Shown in pieces: positions 50,491 to 59,782 of a stretch of 64,000 nt of DNA. The translations under genes and the position numbers were made by a program. This stretch comes from Oscillospiraceae bacterium (GTDB lineage Bacteria; Bacillota; Clostridia; Oscillospirales; Oscillospiraceae): positions 1 through 64,000 of the forward strand of contig JAETQF010000010.1 of NCBI GenBank assembly GCA_021770845.1, written 5' to 3'. A model generated the notes under the pieces. It saw only the letters and a list, made by a program, of their open reading frames with translations. It searched no databases and had not been told where the DNA came from. The stretch's first letter is position 1, and every line of letters begins with the position of its first letter.

Positions 50491-51900
50491 TCAGCCCTCA
50501 TATACCGCCTTGCAGGCGGCGTAAGTCATATAGCAGTCCAGCTTGGAGGTGACCTCAAAGGGGGAGTGCATACTCAGCACGGGCACGCCGGCGTCCAGGG
50601 TGTCGATGTTCCGATTGGCCATATAGCAGGCCACGGTGCCGCCGCCGCCCTTGTCGGTGGCGCCCAGCTCCGCCATCTGCCACAGCACGCCCCGGTCGTC
50701 CAGCAGGCGTCGGATATAGGCCACCGCCTCCGCCCCGGCGTCGGAGGCGCCGCCCTTGCCCCGGGATCCGGTGTACTTGCACAGGCCCACGCCGTAGTTC
50801 ACCCGGGCGGAGTTGTTCTTCTCGTACACCTCGGTGAAATTGGGGTCAAAGGCCGCCGTCACGTCGGTGGACAGGCAGAAGGACTTCTCCAGGCACACCC
50901 GCAGGGGCACCTTCTGGCTGGCGCACAGATCGCCGATGAAGGTCTCAAAGAAGGCGGACTGCATCCCGGAAACGCCCTCGGAGCCGATCTCCTCCTTGTC
51001 CGCCAGCACGCACACGGCGGTGCGCACCGGCACGCCCACCAGATCCAGCAGGGCCTTCAGCCCCGCGTAGCCGCACACCCGGTCGTCCTGCCCGTAGGCC
51101 CCGATGAGGGTGCGGTCGAAGCCGATGTCCACGGCGTTGAAGGCGGGGACGGCCTCGATCTCGGCGGAGATGAAGTCCGGCTCCCGGATGCCGTAGTGGT
51201 CGTACAGCAGCTTCATCACCGCCAGCTTCACCCGATCCTTGCCCTCGTCGTCCTTCAGGGGCCGGCTGCCCACCAGAATGTTCAGTGACTCGGCGGGGAT
51301 GGCCTCCCCCAGGGGCTTTTTGGACTGCTCCGCCCCCAGGTGGGGCAGCAGATCGTCGATGGTAAACAGGGGGTCGCCGGGGTGGGAGCCCACGGACACA
51401 TGGACGATGGATCCATCCTTCATGGCCACCACCCCCCGCAGCTCCAGGGGGATGGTCACCCACTGGTACTTGCGGATCCCGCCGTAGTAGTGGGTTTTCA
51501 GGAAGGCCAGCTCGCTGTCCTCATACAGGGGGGTGGGCTTCAGATCCAGCCGGGGGCTGTCGATGTGGGAGGCGCTGATGGACACGCCCTGATCCAGCGG
51601 CGCGGAGCCCATGACGGCCAAGTTAATGGCCCGGCCCCGGTTCACCCGGTAGACCTTCATCCCCGGCTGGAGCTCCATGCCCCGCTCGAAGGGGACGAAG
51701 CCCGCGGCCTCGGCCAGCTCTACGGCGTAGTCCACGCAGTCCCGCTCGGTCTTGCCCTTGTCCAGGAAGGTCTTGTAGCCCTCGCAGTAGTCAAGGGCCG
51801 CCTGCTCGGTGGCCTCGTCCACCACGTCCCAGCCGTTTTTCTTCTGGTTCAGCAGCGCCTCCCGCAGCTGCTGCCCGGTTGTCTTTTCCTTTTCTTCCAT
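50491..51900 (-). CDS. M18-family aminopeptidase
   Basis: This 469-residue metallo-aminopeptidase has the zinc ligands in SASHIDSPRLDLKP (about 108), DKEEIGSEGVSGMQ (about 290-303) and VLSMHSPFEVTSKLD near the end. It removes N-terminal, often acidic, residues from peptides in the cytoplasm. ATG 51900 follows aggagg. It is encoded just downstream of coaE with one base between. Confidence 0.93.
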   Translation of the reverse strand: MEEKEKTTGQQLREALLNQKKNGWDVVDEATEQAALDYCEGYKTFLDKGKTERDCVDYAVELAEAAGFVPFERGMELQPGMKVYRVNRGRAINLAVMGSAPLDQGVSISASHIDSPRLDLKPTPLYEDSELAFLKTHYYGGIRKYQWVTIPLELRGVVAMKDGSIVHVSVGSHPGDPLFTIDDLLPHLGAEQSKKPLGEAIPAESLNILVGSRPLKDDEGKDRVKLAVMKLLYDHYGIREPDFISAEIEAVPAFNAVDIGFDRTLIGAYGQDDRVCGYAGLKALLDLVGVPVRTAVCVLADKEEIGSEGVSGMQSAFFETFIGDLCASQKVPLRVCLEKSFCLSTDVTAAFDPNFTEVYEKNNSARVNYGVGLCKYTGSRGKGGASDAGAEAVAYIRRLLDDRGVLWQMAELGATDKGGGGTVACYMANRNIDTLDAGVPVLSMHSPFEVTSKLDCYMTYAACKAVYEG

Positions 51901-51901
51901 G

Positions 51902-52507
51902 TTATGAATCCTCCTTGCAAAGAATTGACTGAAATAGTGCCCGGGCCCTGGCCTCCAGCGCCTCCTTGTCCCCGTCGTTGCGCAGGGTGTGGTCGCAGCG
52001 TTCCTCGAACCAGGAGCTGGGCTTCTGGGCCGCGATCCGCGCCCGGGCGTAGTCCTCGGAGATGCCCTCCCGGGCCATGATCCGGCCCACCCGCAGCTCC
52101 TCGGGGGCGGTGACCGCCACGGTGGTATCGCACAGCGCCCCCGCCCCGCTCTCCAGCAGGGCGATGGCGTCCAGGGCGATGGCGGGGCGGCCCTCCCCCG
52201 ACCCCTGGGCGATGAGGCGGCGCAGCTCCGCCAGGATGTGCCGGTGGGTGATGGCGTTCAGATCCGCCAGCGCCTGGGCGTCCCCAAATACAATAGCACC
52301 AAGTTCCTTCCGGCGCAAGTCCCCAGTTTCCTCAAAAATGGATTCCCCGAACCGGGCCCGCAGCTCCTCCCGCAGGGGGGCGCTGGAGCGCAGCAGGTCG
52401 TGGTACACCGCGTCACAGTCCGCCACCGCCCCGCCCATGTCCCGGAGCACGTTGAGCACCGTGGTCTTGCCCGCCCCGGTGGGGCCGGTGATGCCGATGA
52501 CGATCAT
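51902..52507 (-). CDS. coaE: Dephospho-CoA kinase
   Basis: This 201-residue enzyme performs the last step of coenzyme A synthesis. It has the P-loop GITGPTGAGKTTVLN at residues 5-19, the CoA-binding DCDAVYHDLLRSS and the lid EGISEDYARARI. ATG 52507 overlaps the stop of the DUF4180 gene (ATGA), so the two are coupled. Confidence 0.93.
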   Translation of the reverse strand: MIVIGITGPTGAGKTTVLNVLRDMGGAVADCDAVYHDLLRSSAPLREELRARFGESIFEETGDLRRKELGAIVFGDAQALADLNAITHRHILAELRRLIAQGSGEGRPAIALDAIALLESGAGALCDTTVAVTAPEELRVGRIMAREGISEDYARARIAAQKPSSWFEERCDHTLRNDGDKEALEARARALFQSILCKEDS

Positions 52508-52863
52508 GCCTGCGCCCGCCCCAGCCAGGCCAGGGCCGCCGCCTCGTCGGGCTGGAAGCAGATGTGGCGGCCCTCGTTGCTCTCCCGGATGAAGTCCCGG
52601 AGGGGCTTGCTGGTGTAGCCCGAGAAGTCCCCCACGACGGCCAGCTTCATCTGGTAGTTGACGAATTTTTGCAGCACCTCCCCCGCCAGCCCGGTGGACA
52701 GGCGGAAGAAAGGCTCGTCGATCTGCTCCTTGTGGAGCACCATGGCGGAGCAGCCCGTCTCATAGCGCACCGTGGCCAGCAGATCCATGGCGGAGGGGCC
52801 GTCGGTGATGAGCACCCCCGGCTCCCGCACCATGGCAATTTGATTGTTTACCTCTATGTTCAT
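52504..52863 (-). CDS. DUF4180 family protein
   Basis: This 119-residue protein has the DUF4180 pattern (GVLITDGPSAMDLLATVRYE, then VNYQMKLAVVGDFSGYTSK and FIRESNEGRHICF). Function unknown. ATG 52863 is preferred: the longer TTG start has no ribosome site, though aaagga for 52863 is rather far (about 14 bases). Located between tsaC and coaE, overlapping coaE by four bases. Confidence 0.8.
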   Translation of the reverse strand: MNIEVNNQIAMVREPGVLITDGPSAMDLLATVRYETGCSAMVLHKEQIDEPFFRLSTGLAGEVLQKFVNYQMKLAVVGDFSGYTSKPLRDFIRESNEGRHICFQPDEAAALAWLGRAQA

Positions 52864-52882
52864 GTTGCGTCTTTGAATCCTT

Positions 52883-53518
52883 TCAAGTATTGTCAAGTTT
52901 TCCCGGCCCCAGCACAGCCTCCAGCTCCGCCCGGGCCAGCCCGCCCTGCCGCAGAATCCGGTAGGGCGTCACGGTGAGATCCAGGATGGTGGACTCCACC
53001 CCCACCGAGCAGGGCCCGCCGTCCAGTACAGCGTCGATCTTCCCGCCCAGCTGGGCCAGCACGTCGGCGGCGGACTTGGGGCTGGGCTGTCCCGACAGGT
53101 TGGCGGAGGGACAGGCCAGCGGCCTGCCCAGCGCCCGGATCACCGCCAGGGTGGCCGGGTGGTCGGGGCAGCGCACCCCCTGGGTAGCCCCCCCGGCGGG
53201 GACGATGGGGGGCAGGGTTCCCTTACCCCATAGAATCATGGTCAGCGGCCCGGGCCAGAAGGCCTCCGCCAGCTTGTAGGCGTCCGCCGGGATGTCCCGG
53301 CACACCCTCTCCACCATGGCCATGCCGTCCACCAGCACGTTCAGCGGCTTGGTCTCGGGGCGGCCCTTGGCGTCGTAGTTGGCCTGGACGGCCTTTTCCT
53401 GGGTGGCGTCGGCGGCCAGGCCGTACACCGTCTCGGTGGGCAGGGCCACCAGGCGGCCCTCCCGCAGGAGGGCGGCGGCGCTTTCAATCTCACCACTTGT
53501 CAGGCGCTGGGTGGTCAC
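52883..53518 (-). CDS. tsaC: L-threonylcarbamoyladenylate synthase
   Basis: This 211-residue YrdC/Sua5-domain protein makes threonylcarbamoyl-AMP for the t6A modification of tRNAs reading ANN codons. It has LVALPTETVYGLAADAT (33-49), KGRPETKPLNVLV, CPSANLSGQPSPKSAADV and ESTILDLT. It starts at GTG 53518 behind gaggga, 29 bases inside the upstream gene. The short C-terminus lacks the full Sua5 domain, so TsaC is the better name. Confidence 0.92.
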   Translation of the reverse strand: MTTQRLTSGEIESAAALLREGRLVALPTETVYGLAADATQEKAVQANYDAKGRPETKPLNVLVDGMAMVERVCRDIPADAYKLAEAFWPGPLTMILWGKGTLPPIVPAGGATQGVRCPDHPATLAVIRALGRPLACPSANLSGQPSPKSAADVLAQLGGKIDAVLDGGPCSVGVESTILDLTVTPYRILRQGGLARAELEAVLGPGKLDNT

Positions 53519-53795
53519 GGTTCTTCCCTCGCTTTCTGAGTTTGATGGTGGAGCTGATGGCCGCCGCCAGCATGAGGAGGAGCGGAAACACCGTCAACAG
53601 CGCAAGCACCCCTGCTACCCAGGCGTCCTCGGCCGCATAAGGGTTTTCCTCCACGCCCCATTCCATGATATACCGTGTCCTGTCGATCCATAAATATATG
53701 AAGATCCCTTCCAAAAGCGTAAGCAACGCCGCGATCAGCCAGCAAAAAGCGCAGCCGATCACGCCAAACGCCCTTTTCATCCTTTTCCTATCCAT
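53490..53795 (-). CDS. Small two-helix membrane protein
   Basis: This 101-residue protein has two hydrophobic helices (AFGVIGCAFCWLIAALLTLL, about 9-35; VAGVLALLTVFPLLLMLAAA, about 60-82) and a basic end. No family recognized. It directly abuts the phosphatase gene upstream and overlaps the tsaC start, so it is part of that operon. Confidence 0.6.
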   Translation of the reverse strand: MDRKRMKRAFGVIGCAFCWLIAALLTLLEGIFIYLWIDRTRYIMEWGVEENPYAAEDAWVAGVLALLTVFPLLLMLAAAISSTIKLRKRGKNRDHPAPDKW

Positions 53796-54443
53796 TTATT
53801 CTTCCATCAGCGCCAGCATTTGCTCCGGCTTGCCGATCACATGATCCGCCCCGGCCCCCTCCAGCTCCCGCCGATCCCGGAAGCCCCACAGCACGCCCGC
53901 CACCGCCAGACCGCCGTTTTTGCCGGTGAGCACGTCCACGTCGCTGTCCCCCACAAAGAGGGTGGTCTCCGGCTTCGCCCCCAGCCGCTCCATGAGGGCG
54001 CACAGCAGGGTGGGATCCGGCTTCACCGGCGCGTCGGGCAGGGCCCCCTGCACCGCGTCAAATATTCCCGGGAAATAGTGCTCCACCACCGGCCCCGCCA
54101 GGGCGTGGGCCTTGTTGGACAGCACCGCCAGCCGCACCCCCTGCCCCTTCAGCGCCGCCAAAAGCTCCGGTATGCCGGGGTAGGGGGCGGTCTTGTCCTC
54201 CTTGTGGGCGTCGTACCAGGCGGAGAATTCCGCCAGCACCTGGGCCAGCGTCTCCCCGTCCGTCCCGGCGGGGGCGAACCGCTCCACCAGCTTGGGGATG
54301 CCGTTTCCCACCATATGCTTGAACTCGTCCACCGTGTGGACGGGCCAGCCATGGGCCCGGCAGATGTGGTTGCCCGCGTCCGCCAGGTCGTCGATGGTGT
54401 TCAGCAGGGTGCCATCCAAATCAAAGATAACATGAGTATACAT
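53796..54443 (-). CDS. gph: HAD-family phosphatase, phosphoglycolate phosphatase-like
   Basis: This 215-residue protein has the HAD motifs: nucleophile FDLDGTLLNTIDDLAD (8-23), motif II LSNKAH, and motif III/IV VGDSDVDVLTGKN (about 167). The helical cap after motif I is of the phosphoglycolate phosphatase type. Substrate cannot be fixed from sequence; several HAD enzymes look alike. ATG 54443. Confidence 0.85.
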   Translation of the reverse strand: MYTHVIFDLDGTLLNTIDDLADAGNHICRAHGWPVHTVDEFKHMVGNGIPKLVERFAPAGTDGETLAQVLAEFSAWYDAHKEDKTAPYPGIPELLAALKGQGVRLAVLSNKAHALAGPVVEHYFPGIFDAVQGALPDAPVKPDPTLLCALMERLGAKPETTLFVGDSDVDVLTGKNGGLAVAGVLWGFRDRRELEGAGADHVIGKPEQMLALMEE

Positions 54444-54537
54444 AATCTTAAAATGCTCTTTTCATTTTGCAGTGTGTCCCGTTACCGACGCAAAACCCAA
54501 CGGTTTCAGACACTTTGGTAACGGCTTCAAGCTCTTT

Positions 54538-54568
54538 TTGCCTACTTTTTCTCTCGAGAAAAAGTAGG
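54538..54568 (-). repeat. Palindromic repeat at the end of prfA
   Basis: A 29-base near-perfect palindrome, CCTACTTTTTCTC-tc-GAGAAAAAGTAGG, followed by a T-run (tttttg, read leftward as CAAAAAG). It is shared with 50459-50490. It supplies the last codons of prfA (FSREKK) and probably its terminator. Confidence 0.8.
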
Positions 54569-55618
54569 TTCCGCCATCTGCCGTGCCTGATGGTCGGCCA
54601 CCAGCGCGTCGATGATCTCGTCCAGGTCGCCGTCCATCACGGCGTCCAGCTTGTACAGCGTCAGCCCCACCCGGTGGTCGGTAAGCCGCCCCTGGGGGAA
54701 GTTGTAGGTGCGGATCCGCTCGTTGCGCATCCCGCTGCCCACCTGGCTGCGGCGGTTCTCGCCGTACTCCGACTCAATGCGCTCCTGCTCCCGGTCGTAG
54801 AGGATGGAGGCCAGCAGCCGCATGGCCTTTTCCCGGTTCTGGAACTGGGATCGCTCCTGCTGGCACTCCACCACCGTCCCCGTGGGTTTATGGATGAGCC
54901 GCACGGCGGAGGAGGTCTTGTTGATGTGCTGTCCCCCCGCCCCGGAGGAGCGGAACACCTGCATCTCCACGTCGGCGGGGTTGATCTCCACGTCCACCGT
55001 CTCCATCTCCGGCAGCACCGCCACCGTCACCGTGGACGTGTGCACCCGGCCGCCGGATTCCGTCTCCGGCACCCGCTGCACCCGGTGGACGCCGCTCTCA
55101 AACTTCAGCCTTGACCAGGCCCCGTCCCCCTCGATGGTGAACGAGATCTCCTTCACGCCCCCCAGCTCCGTCTCGCTGGCGGAGTTGATCTCCACCCGCC
55201 AGCCCCGCTTTTCCGCGTACATGGTGTACATCCGGGTGAGGGAGTGGGCGAACAGGGCGGACTCCTCCCCCCCCACGCCCGCCCGGATCTCCAGGATCAC
55301 GTTCTTGCCGTCGTTGGGGTCGCGGGGCAGGAGGAGCACCTTGATCTCATGCTCCAGCCGCTCTATCTCCTCTTTGGCCTGGGCGATCTCCTGCTGGGCC
55401 AGCTCCTTCATCTCCGGGTCGCCCAAAAGGGCCTCCGCCTCCGTCAGATCGCTTTGGGCGCGGCACAGCGCCCGGTAGGCCGTCACCAGCGGCTCCAGCT
55501 CCTTCTGCTCCCGGTTGAGCCGGGACACCAGCTCGGGGTCGCTGTAAGTCTCGTTGGCGGCCAGCCGGGCCTCCAGCTCCGCGTAGCGCAGCTCGATATT
55601 TTTCAGGTTATCTGTCAT
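54542..55618 (-). CDS. prfA: Peptide chain release factor 1
   Basis: This 358-residue protein ends translation at UAA and UAG. The peptidyl-tRNA hydrolysis motif GGQ is in SSGAGGQHINKTSSAVRLIH (about 228). The anticodon-like PxT region is nearby, and RIRTYNFPQGRLTDHR (about 295) is typical of RF1. The extreme C-terminus (TFSREKK) is encoded by a repeat element, not by family-conserved sequence. ATG 55618. Confidence 0.95.
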   Translation of the reverse strand: MTDNLKNIELRYAELEARLAANETYSDPELVSRLNREQKELEPLVTAYRALCRAQSDLTEAEALLGDPEMKELAQQEIAQAKEEIERLEHEIKVLLLPRDPNDGKNVILEIRAGVGGEESALFAHSLTRMYTMYAEKRGWRVEINSASETELGGVKEISFTIEGDGAWSRLKFESGVHRVQRVPETESGGRVHTSTVTVAVLPEMETVDVEINPADVEMQVFRSSGAGGQHINKTSSAVRLIHKPTGTVVECQQERSQFQNREKAMRLLASILYDREQERIESEYGENRRSQVGSGMRNERIRTYNFPQGRLTDHRVGLTLYKLDAVMDGDLDEIIDALVADHQARQMAEPTFSREKK

Positions 55619-55636
55619 GGCTCCACCTAACTTCGT

Positions 55637-56290
55637 TTATCGGTCAAACAAAAACGACTTCACCAGCGCCAGCGGCTCTCGGAAAAACATCTGCACCCGG
55701 GAGGGGGCGTGGCTCACCGGCGCGGCCAGGGTGGAAATATACTGGTCGCCGTACACCTCGTCCCGCAAAATGCCGGTGCGCACCCGATCCCACAGCATCT
55801 CGATCCGGGCCAGATGGAACCCGCTGGACACCAGCAGCACATCATCGGTCAGATCCCACCCCTCCCGCTCCATGAGGGCGAAGGTGTTGTTGATATTCTG
55901 CCAGGTGTTCCGGGACTGATCCTCCATCCAGATCCGCTCCCCGTCCACCCCATGATCGGTGAGGTAGTCGTACATGGCCTGGGCCTCCGACATATGCTCG
56001 TCGTCCCCCTTGCCGCCGGTCACCACGATCCGGATATCCGGGTGATCCTCCAGATAGTCCAGCGCCGTGTCCAGCCGATCCCGGAGGAGGATGGACGGCC
56101 CGTCCCGGCGCACCTGACAGCCGAAAATCACCATGACCTGGGGGTCGCCCGCCATCCTGTCCCGGCTGTGCAGGCCGATATACACCTCCAGCGCCCCGAA
56201 GGCCAGCAAGCCGAGGATCACCAGCACCAACAGGGCGGTCAGCCACCTCCGGCCCCGGCTCCTGCCCCGATAACTGGCATACTCTTTCAT
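55637..56290 (-). CDS. YdcF/DUF218-family protein, membrane-anchored
   Basis: This 217-residue protein has a basic N-terminus and one membrane helix (WLTALLVLVILGLLAFGALE, about 16-37). A DUF218 domain follows (VIFGCQVRRDGPS, VVTGGKGDDEHMSEAQAM, EDQSRNTWQNINNTFALM). Relatives act in envelope processes such as vancomycin sensitivity, with an unsettled biochemical role. ATG 56290. Lies between an ABC-F gene and prfA. Confidence 0.88.
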   Translation of the reverse strand: MKEYASYRGRSRGRRWLTALLVLVILGLLAFGALEVYIGLHSRDRMAGDPQVMVIFGCQVRRDGPSILLRDRLDTALDYLEDHPDIRIVVTGGKGDDEHMSEAQAMYDYLTDHGVDGERIWMEDQSRNTWQNINNTFALMEREGWDLTDDVLLVSSGFHLARIEMLWDRVRTGILRDEVYGDQYISTLAAPVSHAPSRVQMFFREPLALVKSFLFDR

Positions 56291-56294
56291 CTTC

Positions 56295-58199
56295 TTACGA
56301 CCCCCTTGCGTCCTCTAATTCCGCCGCCAGCCGCTCCCACTCCCCGTAGAGATGGGCCAGCTCGTCCTCCAGCCGCTCCCGCTCCGCATACACGTCCTGG
56401 AGCTTCAAATAGTCCGACGCGGCCTCCTCCGCCTCCTGGGCCAGCTCGTCCAAACGCACCTCCGCCTTTTCCACCGCCCGCTCGGCGGCCCGCACCTGCT
56501 TTTCCAGCTCCTTGGTGCCGCCGGGGCGGCGGGGCTTGTCCTCTTTGGGCTTTTCCGGCTCGGGGGCGGTTTTCGCGTTTTTGAGCTGCTCCTGCCGCTC
56601 CCGGAAGGCCCGGAACTCGCCATAGGTGCCGTGGAAGTCGGTGATCTGCCCGTTTTCCAGCATCCACACCCGGGTGGCGAACTTCTCGATAAAGTAGCGG
56701 TCGTGGGAGACGAACAGCAGATTGCCGCCGTACTCCTCCACCGCCTCCTCGATCCACTCCCGGGAGTCGATGTCCAGGTGGTTGGTGGGCTCGTCCAGAA
56801 TCAGCAGGTTGATCCGGCTGTCCATCAGCATACACAGGCGAAGCCGGGACTGCTCCCCGCCGGACAGGGCGGACACCTGCTTGAACACGTCCTCCCCCCG
56901 GAATTTGAAGGCCGCCAGCCGATCCCGGGCCTCCTGGGTGGAGCAGTTCTGGGCGTAGAGCATGGTGTCCACCAGGTTGCGGTCGGGCCGGTCGAAGTGG
57001 ATGATCTGGGGCAGGTAGCCGATCCGGATGGACGGCCCCAGGTAGATGGAGCCGGAGTCCGGGGCCTCCTCCCCCATGATGAGCCTGATGAAGGTGGACT
57101 TACCGGTGCCGTTGTCGCCCAGCAGGGCGATCCGCTCGCCCCCCGCCACCTCCAGGTTGATGTGGTCAAACAGGGTGCGCTCCCCGAAGGACTTCTTCAG
57201 CTCCGTCACCACCAGGGCCTCGTCCCCGTGGAACTCCCGCTCGCCGAAGCGGGTGGCCAGCTTTTTCTCCTTGGTGGGCTTGTCCGTGGTGCGCATCCGC
57301 TCGATCCGCCGCTCCATGTTGATGGCCCGGCGGTACTGCTTGTCGTTGCCCTTGAAGGCCCACATACGCATCTGCTCCGCCGCGGCCTCCAGCTGGGCGA
57401 TCTTGGCCTGCTCCTTCTCGTACTGCTTCAGCCGCTCCTGATAACGGCGCTCCTTCTCCTCCACGTAAAAGGAGTAGTTGCCGGAATAGAGCTCCGCCCT
57501 GCCGTCCTGGATCTCCGCCACCCGCTTCACTACCTTGTCCAAAAACCAGCGGTCGTGGGAGATGGCCAGCACCGTGCCCTTGAACCGCTCCAGGTAGCTC
57601 TCCAGCCACTCGGTGGCGTTGAGATCCAGGTGGTTGGTGGGCTCGTCCAGCAGGAGGATGTCGGTGTCCTCCAAAATCAGGCGGGCCAGGTTGATCCGGG
57701 TCTTTTCCCCGCCGGACAGGGCGTCAAAGGGGCGGGAGCGCATCCCGTCCCCAATGCCCAGGCCGTTGCAGACCTTATTGAGCCGGGTCTCGGCGTCATA
57801 GCCGCCCCCGGCCTCGAAGGCGGCGGTGAGCTTGTCGTACCGGGCCAGCACCCCGGGGTCGTCCCCGTCGGCCATTTTCGCGGCCAGCTCCGCCAGCTCC
57901 GCCTCCATGGCGTGGAGGGGGGCGAAGGCGGTGTCCAGCACGTCCCGGACGGTGTAGCCCTCGGGATACACCGGGATCTGGGAGATGAGCCCCAGCCGCT
58001 TGCCCGGGGCGATGGACACCGTGCCCTCGTCCGGATCCACCTGGCCGGTCATCATGCGGAAGATGGTGGTCTTGCCCGCGCCGTTCCGGCCCAGCAGGCC
58101 CACCCGCTCCCCCTGGTCGATCTGGAGGGAGAAGCCGTCCAGTATCCGTTTGCCGACCTCGAACTCCTTGACGAGGCCGGTCAGCTGTATGTCAATCAT
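56295..58199 (-). CDS. ABC-F family ATPase
   Basis: This 634-residue soluble protein has two ABC domains: Walker A GLLGRNGAGKTTIF and signature LSGGEKTRINLARL in the first; LLGDNGTGKSTFIRL and LSGGEQSRLRLCML in the second. The linker (about 245-310) is the P-site tRNA-interacting motif, and a charged coiled coil (about 550-634) closes the chain. ABC-F proteins act on ribosomes, in translation rescue or antibiotic protection. It cannot be assigned to a resistance subgroup here. Confidence 0.92.
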   Translation of the reverse strand: MIDIQLTGLVKEFEVGKRILDGFSLQIDQGERVGLLGRNGAGKTTIFRMMTGQVDPDEGTVSIAPGKRLGLISQIPVYPEGYTVRDVLDTAFAPLHAMEAELAELAAKMADGDDPGVLARYDKLTAAFEAGGGYDAETRLNKVCNGLGIGDGMRSRPFDALSGGEKTRINLARLILEDTDILLLDEPTNHLDLNATEWLESYLERFKGTVLAISHDRWFLDKVVKRVAEIQDGRAELYSGNYSFYVEEKERRYQERLKQYEKEQAKIAQLEAAAEQMRMWAFKGNDKQYRRAINMERRIERMRTTDKPTKEKKLATRFGEREFHGDEALVVTELKKSFGERTLFDHINLEVAGGERIALLGDNGTGKSTFIRLIMGEEAPDSGSIYLGPSIRIGYLPQIIHFDRPDRNLVDTMLYAQNCSTQEARDRLAAFKFRGEDVFKQVSALSGGEQSRLRLCMLMDSRINLLILDEPTNHLDIDSREWIEEAVEEYGGNLLFVSHDRYFIEKFATRVWMLENGQITDFHGTYGEFRAFRERQEQLKNAKTAPEPEKPKEDKPRRPGGTKELEKQVRAAERAVEKAEVRLDELAQEAEEAASDYLKLQDVYAERERLEDELAHLYGEWERLAAELEDARGS

Positions 58200-58332
58200 G
58201 GGTTATTTTTTACTCCTCATTTCGTCGGAGCAAGCTCCATATCCCTCGCTTCCGCCTACGGCGAAAGCTCGCTCATTTCGCTGCTCCTCCTCTCCCCATC
58301 GAACCCGCTGCGCTGGGCTTCGACGGGGCCCC

Positions 58333-59724
58333 CTATTCTGGTATATTTTCCAGCAAAAAGTCCACAATTTTTTCAAACTCCATGGAGCGGGACGCCTTCA
58401 CCAAAATAGTGACCCCCGCCCGCAGCTCCCGGAGCAGGGCGTTTTTCGCCTCCCCCACCGTGGGGTAGTAGTCCGCCTGCTCCAGCCCCGCGTCCCGGGC
58501 GCCCTCCGCCATGAACCGGGCCAGATCCCCGATGGCGATGAGCCGATCCGCCCCGGACTGGGCAAAGCAGCCCCCCACCGCCCGGTGGAACTGCTCCCCG
58601 CCGGGGCCCAGCTCCTTCATGTCCCCGACGACGGCCACCTTCCGGCGCTTCTGGCCCGCGTCGCCCAGCACCGCCGCCGCCGCCCGCATGGACTGGGGGT
58701 TGGCGTTGTAGGCGTCGTTCAGGATCACAATGTCCCCCTTGCAGCGGACAATATTCATCCGCATCTTGGTGGGCAGGAAGGCCCCGATGCCCCGGACGAT
58801 CTCGTCGGGGGCCATGCCCATGGCCTCCCCCACGGCGGCGGCCATGAGGGTGGGGTAGATCATGTGGCTGCCCAGGGCGGGGATGTCCGCCTCAAACTGG
58901 CTTTTAGGCGTCTTGATCCGGCAGGACAGGTGGCTCCCGCCGTCGCTGTTCAGATCAAAGGCGGTGTAGTCCAGCCCCTCGCCGCTGCCCACAAACACCG
59001 TGCGCTGGGCCAGCGTCCCCCGGAGGGTGGCCAGCAGGGGGTCGTCCCCGTTGAGGACGGCCAGCCCGCCCTTCTTCAGGTGGGGGAAGATCTCGCACTT
59101 GGCCTTGAAGATGTTCTCCCGGCTGCCCAAGTTCTCGATGTGGGCGTCCCCGATGTTGGTGACGAGGGCCATGTCCGGCTCCACCAGCCGGGCCAGGTTG
59201 TCGATCTCCCCGGCGTGATCCATGCCCAGCTCCACCACGCACACCTCATGCCCCTGCTCCAGCTTCAGCAGGGTGAGGGGCACGCCGATGTCGTTGTTGA
59301 AGTTCCCCTCCGTCTTGTGGACGCGGAATTTCGCCCCCAGCACGGCGGCCACCATGTCCTTGGTGGTGGTTTTGCCCACCGAGCCGGTGATGGCGACGAA
59401 GGGGATGGGGAACAGCCCCTTATAATACCGGGCCAGCTCCCACAGGGCGCGCTGGGTGGAGCGCACCTTGATGTAGAACTTCCCGGGCAGATAGCTCTCC
59501 CGCTCCCGGGCGGTAAGGCAGCCCGCGGCCCCCGCCTCCAGGGCGGAATTGATGAAGGAATGGCCGTCGAACCGCTCCCCCTCCAGGGGGATGAACAGGC
59601 AGCCCGGGGTGATGCTCCGGCTGTCGGTGCACACGTCCGCCGCCCCGGCGTCCAGATCGGCAAAGTCCCCCAGCAGGGTGCCGTCCACCGCCTCCAGCAG
59701 CTGTCTCAGCGTCAGCTTCTCCAT
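58333..59724 (-). CDS. murF: UDP-N-acetylmuramoyl-tripeptide--D-Ala-D-Ala ligase
   Basis: This 463-residue Mur ligase adds D-Ala-D-Ala to the peptidoglycan precursor. Motifs: TDSRSITPGCLFIPLEGERF (domain 1), ATP loop AITGSVGKTTTKDMVAAVLG (about 107-126), VVELGMDHAGEIDNLARL and ILNDAYNANPQSMRAA. ATG 59724. It lies just downstream of ddl, which makes its dipeptide substrate. Confidence 0.95.
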   Translation of the reverse strand: MEKLTLRQLLEAVDGTLLGDFADLDAGAADVCTDSRSITPGCLFIPLEGERFDGHSFINSALEAGAAGCLTARERESYLPGKFYIKVRSTQRALWELARYYKGLFPIPFVAITGSVGKTTTKDMVAAVLGAKFRVHKTEGNFNNDIGVPLTLLKLEQGHEVCVVELGMDHAGEIDNLARLVEPDMALVTNIGDAHIENLGSRENIFKAKCEIFPHLKKGGLAVLNGDDPLLATLRGTLAQRTVFVGSGEGLDYTAFDLNSDGGSHLSCRIKTPKSQFEADIPALGSHMIYPTLMAAAVGEAMGMAPDEIVRGIGAFLPTKMRMNIVRCKGDIVILNDAYNANPQSMRAAAAVLGDAGQKRRKVAVVGDMKELGPGGEQFHRAVGGCFAQSGADRLIAIGDLARFMAEGARDAGLEQADYYPTVGEAKNALLRELRAGVTILVKASRSMEFEKIVDFLLENIPE

Positions 59725-59782
59725 AATGGCGCTCCTCTCTCCCGGAAGGGGGCGGCAGGGCCCGTTCCCCCTCCCCTGTCGA

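Noticed and set aside
58200-58332. Regulatory RNA between the ABC-F gene and murF
   Set aside because: Only 133 bases, with no consistent stem or terminator. ABC-F attenuators would lie on the other side of the ABC-F gene, which here has no room.
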